In this document: piece by piece, positions 16,713-23,010 of the stretch
Layout of the letters: every line of letters begins with the position of its first letter
Numbering within the stretch: the first letter of the stretch is position 1
From: JAWXCE01 sp033764775
Lineage (GTDB): Bacteria > Pseudomonadota > Alphaproteobacteria > Rhizobiales > Rhodomicrobiaceae
NCBI GenBank assembly: GCA_033764775.1
Contig: JANRIQ010000018.1
Coordinates: forward strand, 332,796-396,795
Direction: 5' to 3'
Length of the DNA: 64,000 bases
Translations under genes and position numbers: made by a program
The notes under the pieces: generated by a model
The model's database searches: none
The model's input: only the letters and a program-made list of their open reading frames with translations
What the model was told of the DNA's origin: nothing

Positions 16713-18050
16713 ATGATGAAAACCGCATTTGCAATCTCCATCGCGCTGGGCGCCGCCGCATTCGCCGCCCCGGCTCTCAGCGCCGACGACATCTCCACAA
16801 CCTTCGGCCCCAACCCGGCGCTGCCCAAGCCGCAGTCGGCCTGGATACCGACCATCAACATCGCCCCGGCCAAAGGCTGGCAGGCGGGCGCCAAACCGGC
16901 CCCCGCCCAAGGCCTTCAGGTCACGGCGTTCGCGGAAGGCCTCGATCACCCGCGCTGGCTGCACGTGCTCCCCAACGGCGACGTGCTCGTCGCCGAGACC
17001 AACGCGCCGGAACGGCCCGAGCGCGGCAACAGCGTGCGCGGCTACGTCCAGCACTGGGTGATGAGCCGCGCCGGCGCAACGACGCCCACCGCCAACCGCA
17101 TCAGCCTCCTGCGCGACGCGGACGGCGACGGCGTCGCGGAACTGAAAACCGCCTTCCTCACCGGCCTCAACTCGCCCTTCGGCATGGCGCTCGTCGGCAA
17201 CGAACTGTTCATCGCCAACACCGACGCTGTGGTGAAAGTCCCGTATGAAGAGGGCCAGACCCAAATCACCGCCGCGCCGGTTAAGGTCGCCGATCTGCCT
17301 GGCGGGCCGCTGAACCATCACTGGACGAAGAGCCTCGTCGCCAGCCCGGACGGATCGAAGCTCTACGCCGGCGTCGGCTCCAACAGCAACGTGGCCGAGC
17401 ACGGCATGGAGAAAGAGGAGGGCCGCGCCGCCGTCTGGGAGATCGATGTGAAGACGGGCGCGTCCCGCGTGTTCGCGAGCGGTCTGCGCAACCCCGTCGG
17501 CATCGATTTCGAGCCGCAGACGAACACCTTATGGACGGCGGTGAACGAGCGCGACGAAATCGGCGATAACCTCGTGCCGGACTACATCACCTCGGTGCGG
17601 GACGGCGGCTTTTACGGCTGGCCGTGGAGCTATTTCGGTCAGGTGGTCGATGAGCGCGTGAAGCCGGCCCGGCCCGACATGGTGGCGAAAGCGATCAAGC
17701 CGGATTACGCGGTCGGCGCGCACACCGCGTCGCTGGGCCTCAGCTTCGCCGACGGCGCGCAGCTCGGCGAGCGCTTTGCAAACGGCGCGTTCATCGGGCA
17801 GCACGGCTCATGGAACCGGACGCCGCCAAGCGGTTACAAAGTGGTCTTCATCCCGTTCAGCGAGGGCAAGCCGGCCGGCGAACCGGTGGACGTGCTCACC
17901 GGCTTCCTCGACAAGGATGAGAATGCGCAGGGTCGACCGGTCGGCGTGACGATCGACAAGCGCGGCGCGTTGCTTGTGGCCGACGACGTGGGCAACAAGA
18001 TCTGGCGCGTGACTGGATCGGAACCTCGTCGCGACGCAGCCGCCCGGTAA
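16713..18050 (+). CDS. PQQ-dependent sugar/sorbosone dehydrogenase family protein, exported
   Basis: A 445-residue beta-propeller protein with a signal peptide (residues 1 to about 23, core FAISIALGAAAFAAPALS). Propeller motifs of the soluble glucose/sorbosone dehydrogenase family are visible: GLDHPRWLHVLPNGDVLVAE, SPFGMALVGNELFIANTD, VFASGLRNPVGIDFEP, GFYGWPWSYFGQ and GQHGSWNRTPPSGYKVVF. It should oxidise a sugar or sorbosone-like substrate in the periplasm using pyrroloquinoline quinone, passing electrons to the respiratory chain. No pqq synthesis genes are in the window, so cofactor supply is unverified. A 9-bp hairpin follows the stop. Two adjacent ATGs (16713 and 16716) both fit the ribosome-binding sequence. 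Confidence 0.9.
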   Translation: MMKTAFAISIALGAAAFAAPALSADDISTTFGPNPALPKPQSAWIPTINIAPAKGWQAGAKPAPAQGLQVTAFAEGLDHPRWLHVLPNGDVLVAETNAPERPERGNSVRGYVQHWVMSRAGATTPTANRISLLRDADGDGVAELKTAFLTGLNSPFGMALVGNELFIANTDAVVKVPYEEGQTQITAAPVKVADLPGGPLNHHWTKSLVASPDGSKLYAGVGSNSNVAEHGMEKEEGRAAVWEIDVKTGASRVFASGLRNPVGIDFEPQTNTLWTAVNERDEIGDNLVPDYITSVRDGGFYGWPWSYFGQVVDERVKPARPDMVAKAIKPDYAVGAHTASLGLSFADGAQLGERFANGAFIGQHGSWNRTPPSGYKVVFIPFSEGKPAGEPVDVLTGFLDKDENAQGRPVGVTIDKRGALLVADDVGNKIWRVTGSEPRRDAAAR

Positions 18051-18061
18051 TGCCAGCGCCT

Positions 18062-18084
18062 GCGAGGGCCTTTGCGGCCCTCGC
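18062..18084 (+). terminator. GC-rich terminator-like hairpin after the PQQ dehydrogenase
   Basis: GCGAGGGCC at 18062-18070 and GGCCCTCGC at 18076-18084 pair perfectly around a five-base loop (TTTGC), starting 12 bp past the stop codon. Only a weak T-run follows. The stable 9-bp GC stem and its position make transcription termination the best reading. Confidence 0.55.
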
Positions 18085-18175
18085 TCCACCTGTTTCGCGC
18101 TGTTCCCCCTCCCCCAAGCCGCCGCCGCAACCATGCGATCAAGCGCGGGAACCGTTCGAGCGCTCGAGCGCATTT

Positions 18176-18217
18176 TTTACGTGACCCCATTGACACGTGA
18201 CTAAATACTCACGTAAA
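18176..18217. promoter_or_regulatory. symmetric operator with three ACGT boxes phased at 16 bp
   Basis: TTTACGTGA at 18176-18184 and TCACGTAAA at 18209-18217 are exact reverse complements, and their midpoint (18196.5) is the centre of a third ACGT at 18195-18198. The ACGT cores are therefore 16 bp apart, 16 bp apart. The element covers the promoter of the ArsR-AHSA1 fusion gene that starts at 18226, so autoregulation by that protein's winged-helix domain is the natural inference. Confidence 0.65.
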
Positions 18218-18219
18218 TA
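18190..18219 (+). promoter_or_regulatory. candidate promoter for a leaderless ArsR-AHSA1 mRNA
   Basis: TTGACA at 18190-18195 is a perfect -35 hexamer and TAAATA at 18214-18219 a reasonable -10 at 18 bp spacing. The start codon at 18226 is only seven bases past the -10 and has no Shine-Dalgarno sequence. Transcription would therefore begin at or next to the ATG. The three-box operator lies across both hexamers. Confidence 0.55.
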
Positions 18220-18225
18220 GTCGCC

Positions 18226-18999
18226 ATGGACGACATCTTCAAAGCCCTAAGCGATCCGCAACGCCGCCACGTCCTCGATCTCCTACGCGAGAAGGACGGG
18301 CAAACCTTGAGCGAACTGGAGCTTGCATTTCCCTCGCTCACACGGTTCGGCGTGATGAAGCACTTGAAGGTTTTGGAGGAAGCGTCCCTCGTCGCCACCC
18401 GCAAAGAAGGCCGGTTTAAATATCACTATTTAAATCCGGTTCCTCTTCAAACCATAGCCGACCGCTGGATTTCGTCCTTCGCGGCGCCGTGGGCGCAAGG
18501 CATGTCACAACTGAAATGGGAACTCGAAAAAGGATACGCCATGACCGCCAAACCGAAGCATGTCTACACGACGATTATCCGCACGACGCCCGCCGCGCTC
18601 TGGGACGCTCTCACCAATCCCGAGCGGACCCCGCTTTACTACTACGGATCGAAAGTGAACAACGGCGGCGCCAAGGGCGCGCACTTTAACTACCATGCGC
18701 CGGACGGTTCGGGCGAGTGGATCACCGGAAAAGTTCTTGAAATGGATGCCCCGCGCCGCCTTGTCACAAGCTTTCAAGGCTCATGGAGCCCGGATATGGC
18801 GGGGGACGCCGCATCGCGCGTGACCTTCGAAATCGAGCAGCAGGGCGAGTTTTGCAAACTGACGCTCGTGCACGACGAGTTCGACAGCGAAACGGCGACC
18901 TATCATGCTGTCGGCGGTGGTTGGCCCGGCATCCTGTCCGGCCTTAAGACGCTGCTTGAGACCGGCAAGCCGCTGGGTTACAACCCGATGGCGGCGTAA
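18226..18999 (+). CDS. ArsR-family repressor fused to an SRPBCC/AHSA1 domain
   Basis: A 257-residue two-domain protein. Residues 1 to about 100 form an ArsR-type winged helix: KALSDPQRRHVLDLLREKD, then SLTRFGVMKHLKVLEEASLV as the recognition region and KEGRFKYHYLNP as the wing. No cysteine metal site is visible, so it is not an obvious metal sensor. Residues about 106-257 are an AHSA1-like SRPBCC ligand-binding fold (TIIRTTPAALWDALTNPERT, GGGWPGILSGLKTLLETG). These two activities are usually adjacent separate genes. A strong ribosome site (AAAAAGGA, six bases before ATG 18541) remains at the domain junction. Expression is probably self-regulated through the operator overlapping the promoter. 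It converges on ndk with no gap. Confidence 0.9.
   Translation: MDDIFKALSDPQRRHVLDLLREKDGQTLSELELAFPSLTRFGVMKHLKVLEEASLVATRKEGRFKYHYLNPVPLQTIADRWISSFAAPWAQGMSQLKWELEKGYAMTAKPKHVYTTIIRTTPAALWDALTNPERTPLYYYGSKVNNGGAKGAHFNYHAPDGSGEWITGKVLEMDAPRRLVTSFQGSWSPDMAGDAASRVTFEIEQQGEFCKLTLVHDEFDSETATYHAVGGGWPGILSGLKTLLETGKPLGYNPMAA
18541..18999 (+). other. possible internal translation start yielding a stand-alone AHSA1 domain
   Basis: Within the ArsR-AHSA1 gene, ATG 18541 is in frame and preceded by AAAAAGGA at 18527-18534, six bases upstream, a better Shine-Dalgarno than the main start has. Initiation here would give a 152-residue SRPBCC protein lacking the DNA-binding domain. It looks like the relic start of a formerly separate second gene. 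Whether it is used is unknown. Confidence 0.4.
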
Positions 19000-19422
19000 T
19001 CAGCCGACAATTTCCTCGGGCTTGAAGCACAACGCGATTTCGGCCGCGGCGTTCTCGGCGCTGTCCGAGCCGTGGACGGAATTGCGCTCGATACTCTCGG
19101 CGAACTCCTTGCGGATCGTGCCCGGGGCCGCGTTCGCCGGGTTGGTCGCGCCCATGATCTCTCGGTTCTTGGCCACCGCGTTCTCGCCTTCGAGCACCTG
19201 GATAACGATCGGGCCGGAGATCATGAACGACACCAGTTCGCCGTAGAACGGGCGCTCCTTGTGCACCTCGTAAAATTTGCCGGCTTGCGTCTCCGTCCAG
19301 CGCGTCCGTTTCTGCGCCACGACGCGCAGGCCAGCGTCCTCGAATTTGGAGATGATTTTGCCGGTCAGGTTGCGCTCGGTCGCATCTGGCTTGATGATGG
19401 ATAACGTTCTTTCGACCGCCAT
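19000..19422 (-). CDS. ndk: nucleoside diphosphate kinase
   Basis: A 140-residue enzyme, the standard length, that equalises nucleoside triphosphate pools by ping-pong phosphate transfer through a histidine. The N-terminus ERTLSIIKPDATERN is diagnostic; the active-site histidine is in SVHGSDSAENA, near residue 117. The start is placed at ATG 19422, where the conserved N-terminus begins; the open frame continues upstream without family similarity. A good promoter is visible upstream (19462-19490). The stop abuts the convergent ArsR-AHSA1 gene. Confidence 0.97.
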   Translation of the reverse strand: MAVERTLSIIKPDATERNLTGKIISKFEDAGLRVVAQKRTRWTETQAGKFYEVHKERPFYGELVSFMISGPIVIQVLEGENAVAKNREIMGATNPANAAPGTIRKEFAESIERNSVHGSDSAENAAAEIALCFKPEEIVG

Positions 19423-19461
19423 GGTCTTCCCCGTGTTTTGATCGTTTCGCTTTACCGCGCG

Positions 19462-19490
19462 CTTATAGCTGTCGCGGCGCACCCCGGCAA
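19462..19490 (-). promoter_or_regulatory. ndk promoter
   Basis: On the minus strand TTGCCG (19490-19485) and TATAAG (19467-19462) are separated by 17 bp. This fits the alphaproteobacterial housekeeping consensus, which tolerates G/C in the -35 hexamer. Transcription would start about 35 bases before the ndk ATG. Confidence 0.55.
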
Positions 19491-19540
19491 GCCGCAGCCT
19501 CGCGTTGAACGTTTGCGGCCGGCATGATATTTCCGCGCCT

Positions 19541-21436
19541 ATGCTGCATATCAACGACATCACCTATCGCATCGAGGGGCGGCTGCTGCTCGACAAGGCG
19601 ACGGCGGGCATCCCGGCGGGCCACAAGGTCGGCATCGTCGGCCGCAACGGCACGGGCAAGACGACGCTTCTGCGCATGATCCGCGGCGAAATCCAGCCCG
19701 ACGACGGTTCGATTTCATGGCCGAAGGCGGCGCGGCTCGGCGGCGTCGCGCAGGAGGCGCCGGGCGGGCCGGAGACGCTGCTCGACACCGTGCTGGCGGC
19801 GGACAAGGAACGCGCAGCGCTGCTCGCAGAAGCCGAGACGGCGACAGACCCGGAACGAATCGCCGACATCCAGACCCGGCTCATCGACATCGACGCGCAC
19901 TCGGCGCCCGCGCGCGCCGCGACCATCCTCGCAGGCCTAGGGTTTTCGGAGGAGGCGCAGAACCGCCCGTGCGCGGAGTTCTCCGGGGGCTGGCGGATGC
20001 GCGTGGCGCTCGCCTCCGCGCTCTTCACCGCGCCGGACATCCTGCTGCTGGACGAGCCGACCAACTATCTCGACCTCGAAGGCACGCTGTGGCTGGAGAA
20101 CTTCCTCGCCAGCTATCCGCACACCATCATCATCGTCAGCCACGACCGCGATTTGCTGAACAAATCGGTCAACAGCATTCTGCACCTGTCGGACAAAAAG
20201 CTGACGCTCTATCAAGGCAATTACGACACGTTCGAGGAGACGCTGCTCGAACGCCAGCGCCTGCAACTGAAGCTTAAGAAGAAGCAGGATGACGCGAGGA
20301 AGCACATGGAGGCGTTCGTCGAACGCTTCCGCGCCAAGGCCAGCAAGGCGAGCCAGGCACAGAGCCGATTGAAGGCGCTCAGCAAAATGAAGCCGATCGC
20401 GGCGGAGGTCGAAAACGAGGTCGTGCCGTTCCGCTTCGCCACTCCAAAGACGAAGCTCGGCAACCCGCTGATTAAGCTCGATGAGGCGGTCGCCGGATAT
20501 GCCGACAAGGCGATCCTCAAGCGGCTGAACCTGCGCGTCGACATCGACGACCGCATCGGCCTGCTCGGCCAGAACGGCAACGGCAAATCCACACTCGCCA
20601 AACTTCTCTGCGGGCGCCTGTCTCCGCTTGACGGCCTGCGGCAAGCCTCCAAGAAAATGGAGGTCGGCTATTTCGCGCAGCACCAGCTCGACGACCTCGA
20701 CGAGAACAAATCGGCTTACGAGCACATCGCCGAGCTGATGCCGGACGCGACGGAGGCGCAGAAGCGCGCGAAGGTGGCCAGCATCGGCTTCGGCGCGGAT
20801 AAGGCCGACACGAAAGCGGGCAAGCTGTCCGGCGGCGAGAAGGCGCGGCTGCTGTTTGCGCTTGCGAGTTTCAACGCGCCGCACCTGCTCATCCTCGACG
20901 AGCCAACCAACCACCTCGATGTGGACAGCCGCGAGGCGCTGATCCGCGCGCTGAACGAGTATGAAGGCGCCGTCATCCTCATCAGCCACGACCGGCATTT
21001 GCTGGAGGCCTCCGTTGACCGGCTGTGGATCGTGCGCGGCGGCACGGTGACGCCCTATGACGGCGATCTCGAGAGCTACCGCGCCGAATGCCTGGGCGCC
21101 GCCCGCGACGCCAAGCGCGCCGCGAAAAAAGCGGAGAAGCAGAACCCAAAGGCGGATCAGGAGCTGCGCAAGCTGACAGGCGCCCAGCGCCGCGCCGCGC
21201 TCGCCCCGCTCAAAAAGAAGATCGACGAAACCGAGAAGCGCATTCAGGATCTGGCGCTCCGCATAGCCCGCGTGAACCAGCGTCTGCAAGACCCGGAGCT
21301 GTATCAGAAAGACCCGAAAGCGGTTCAGGAGCTGATGCAGGAAAACGCCGAACTCCGAAAAGCCTTGCAGGAGGTCGAGGCGCACTGGATCGACGCCAGC
21401 AACGCCTACGAGAAGGCGCTCGACGGCGCCGATTGA
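19541..21436 (+). CDS. ABC-F family ATPase
   Basis: A 631-residue cytoplasmic protein with two ABC ATPase domains in one chain and no membrane segment, the ABC-F architecture that acts on ribosomes in translation or antibiotic protection. Walker A loops are GRNGTGKTTL in domain 1 and GQNGNGKSTL in domain 2. Signature motifs are FSGGWRMR and LSGGEKAR, and Walker B segments LLLDEPTNYLD and LILDEPTNHLD. A linker of about 80 charged residues between the domains and a C-terminal coiled coil (from about residue 520) resemble the Uup/YheS branch. The exact subfamily is not certain. Start 19541 begins at the conserved MLHINDITYRI. Confidence 0.93.
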   Translation: MLHINDITYRIEGRLLLDKATAGIPAGHKVGIVGRNGTGKTTLLRMIRGEIQPDDGSISWPKAARLGGVAQEAPGGPETLLDTVLAADKERAALLAEAETATDPERIADIQTRLIDIDAHSAPARAATILAGLGFSEEAQNRPCAEFSGGWRMRVALASALFTAPDILLLDEPTNYLDLEGTLWLENFLASYPHTIIIVSHDRDLLNKSVNSILHLSDKKLTLYQGNYDTFEETLLERQRLQLKLKKKQDDARKHMEAFVERFRAKASKASQAQSRLKALSKMKPIAAEVENEVVPFRFATPKTKLGNPLIKLDEAVAGYADKAILKRLNLRVDIDDRIGLLGQNGNGKSTLAKLLCGRLSPLDGLRQASKKMEVGYFAQHQLDDLDENKSAYEHIAELMPDATEAQKRAKVASIGFGADKADTKAGKLSGGEKARLLFALASFNAPHLLILDEPTNHLDVDSREALIRALNEYEGAVILISHDRHLLEASVDRLWIVRGGTVTPYDGDLESYRAECLGAARDAKRAAKKAEKQNPKADQELRKLTGAQRRAALAPLKKKIDETEKRIQDLALRIARVNQRLQDPELYQKDPKAVQELMQENAELRKALQEVEAHWIDASNAYEKALDGAD

Positions 21437-21510
21437 CGCGAAACGCTTTCGCCGCGCGGCGCGAACCTCCGCTGAACCGGCCATCACGGCCGCAAACGGA
21501 GTTCGTCCAG

Positions 21511-21885
21511 ATGATGACCAGACTGTTCGCCGCGACGGCGCTCGCCCTCGCCCTGTCCGCCCCCGCTCTCGCCGACCCGCGCACGGGCGATTTCTCGGGC
21601 CGCTCGGGCCACAAAACGGCCGGACGGGTGGAGCTGGTGAAAACGCCCTCGGGCTACGAGGTCCGCCTCGGCGCAAACTTCCGCCTGGATGGCGCGCCCG
21701 GCCCGTATGTGGGCTTCGGCAACGGCGGCGTGTATGATAAGTCGAGCGAGCTCGGCAAACTGCGCCGGTTGAACGGCGCTCAGGTCTACGCCGTGCCGGC
21801 TGGCGTGGACCCGAGCAAATACAGCGAGGTGTTCATCTGGTGCAAACCCTACAGCGTGCCTTTGGGCGTCGCGCGTCTCAACTAG
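21511..21885 (+). CDS. exported DM13-domain protein
   Basis: A 124-residue protein with a signal peptide (TRLFAATALALALSAPALA) and a single DM13-like domain. Matching features are the SGHKTAGRVELVKTPSGYEV strand pair, LGANFRLDGAPGPYVGF, and the terminal VFIWCKPYSVPLGVARL with the conserved WC. DM13 has been proposed to be a redox or electron-transfer module, but direct evidence in bacteria is thin. Two adjacent ATGs at 21511 and 21514 could serve as start. Its last 46 bp overlap, in another frame, a cysteine-rich secreted protein gene. Confidence 0.85.
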   Translation: MMTRLFAATALALALSAPALADPRTGDFSGRSGHKTAGRVELVKTPSGYEVRLGANFRLDGAPGPYVGFGNGGVYDKSSELGKLRRLNGAQVYAVPAGVDPSKYSEVFIWCKPYSVPLGVARLN

Positions 21886-22175
21886 CCTTCGCATGCGTGG
21901 CCGCCGCCGCGCTGTGGCCAGGCCCGGCCCTATCCGCGACGGCGGAGGCGGTTGCGACGCTTGCGCAACTGCCCATCCAGGGGCCGAGGTCGCCGCGCGC
22001 AAGGCCCCGTCCAAGCCTTGCGCCGCCTTCCGGGCGCAGTTGCCTCGACCGCTGTTACGCGCGCTGCCGCTCCTCCCAAAGCCGCTGCAGCGCACGGCCG
22101 GGTTCGCCGCCGCCGGGACGGTGTCAGGCGGGCGGCGTGCAGTGCCGGTCGGCGTGCGACGCGAGCTGCCGCTAG
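21840..22175 (+). CDS. small secreted eight-cysteine protein, mirror-symmetric spacing
   Basis: A 111-residue protein of no recognised family. It starts at GTG 21840 with GAGGT nine bases upstream, inside the end of the DM13 gene. The N-terminus is a plausible signal peptide (basic RAFGRRASQ, then LAFACVAAAALWPGPALSA). A Pro/Arg linker leads to a C-terminal domain with eight cysteines, from about residue 68, spaced C-x3-C-x3-C-x6-C-x11-C-x6-C-x3-C-x3-C. This exact mirror symmetry suggests two antiparallel helices joined by disulfides. The overlap with a DM13 gene fits a shared extracytoplasmic redox role (inference). An antisense frame is also open here, so reality is not certain. Confidence 0.55.
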   Translation: MQTLQRAFGRRASQLAFACVAAAALWPGPALSATAEAVATLAQLPIQGPRSPRARPRPSLAPPSGRSCLDRCYARCRSSQSRCSARPGSPPPGRCQAGGVQCRSACDASCR

Positions 22176-22177
22176 GC

Positions 22178-22480
22178 TCAGGCGTCCGGCTCGATGGAGA
22201 AGCCCGGCGCGGGCGCGGCGCCGCCGTCCTGGATGACTTGCACGCTGGTGACGCGGGCGGCGCGCGGGCCACGCGCACAGCGGCGCAGCATCTCCTCCAC
22301 GCGGTCGCCGGCGCCCGCAAAGACCGCTTCGACAGAGCCGTCGCGGCGGTTGCGCGCCCAGCCGTCGAGGCCGAGCCGTCGCGCGTTTTCCTGCGCCCAC
22401 ATGCGATAATAGACGCCTTGCACGCGCCCTTCGATGCGCACATGGACGACGCGGACCGGAGGTGAAGTTTGCTGCGCCAT
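22178..22480 (-). CDS. acyP: acylphosphatase
   Basis: A 100-residue enzyme hydrolysing carboxyl-phosphate bonds of acylphosphates. GRVQGVYYRMWAQ contains the phosphate-binding loop with its catalytic arginine, and ARNRRDGSVEAVFAG contains the catalytic asparagine; both are the two family signatures. Length and layout fit small single-domain acylphosphatases. It is 31 bp downstream of an uncharacterised gene on the same strand. Confidence 0.93.
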   Translation of the reverse strand: MAQQTSPPVRVVHVRIEGRVQGVYYRMWAQENARRLGLDGWARNRRDGSVEAVFAGAGDRVEEMLRRCARGPRAARVTSVQVIQDGGAAPAPGFSIEPDA

Positions 22481-22511
22481 GCCTGATTACAGCAAAAAGC
22501 GCGCCAGCCCG

Positions 22512-22895
22512 CTACTCCGGCAGCCAGGTGACGATGGGCGGGCGCGCCGAGATCACGTCGATCATGCCGTCGGTCGCCGCGATGTGATAGTGCCGCCCGG
22601 ACGCGTCTCCGCCCACCTGCCCGTAAAACCATGCGGCGTAGCGCGAGTTTTTGACGATGAAGATCGGCCACGGATAAATGTCGTGGCTTTCGTAAAGCTG
22701 CTTCAGCAGATGGCTCTCCGCCGCGCCGCGATAGCAGACCGGCTCCTGAAAGCGGATGCGAAGCGGCCGCGCGTCGGGCTTGTCGGCTTTAAGGATGATG
22801 CGGAAGCCCTCGTGGTCGTCGCGCATGGACTCGAGGCTCATATGCGCGTCCAGCCCGCCGATCGGCTCCCATTTCTCGAACTGCTCGTCGTCCAA
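22512..22895 (-). CDS. conserved-looking protein of unknown function
   Basis: A 127-residue soluble protein with no signal peptide or membrane segment and a mixed alpha/beta pattern (RIILKADKPDARPLRIRF, IYPWPIFIVKNSRYAAWF). It is rich in aromatic residues and histidines near the C-terminus (GRHYHIAATDG). I do not recognise a family. It sits between pccA and acyP, all on the minus strand, 115 bp after pccA's stop. Codon composition matches its neighbours, supporting a genuine gene. Confidence 0.75.
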   Translation of the reverse strand: MDDEQFEKWEPIGGLDAHMSLESMRDDHEGFRIILKADKPDARPLRIRFQEPVCYRGAAESHLLKQLYESHDIYPWPIFIVKNSRYAAWFYGQVGGDASGRHYHIAATDGMIDVISARPPIVTWLPE

Positions 22896-23010
22896 CGCCG
22901 CCGCCCTTGATGCTTGCGGCCTTTATGATCTCTCAACTTTTATGCAATTTGAAGGGGGATGCGCGCATTAAGCTTTACGGCGCCGGTCGTCATGCGAGCT
23001 GCTACGAGCC

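Noticed and set aside
19937..21676. 579-codon minus-strand frame
   Set aside because: Exactly opposite the ABC-F ATPase gene, whose motifs are unmistakable; the antisense translation has no recognisable features.
21930..22400. Minus-strand frame overlapping the eight-cysteine gene and acyP
   Set aside because: Overlaps acylphosphatase in another frame of the same strand and has no signal or domain; the plus-strand cysteine pattern is far more structured.
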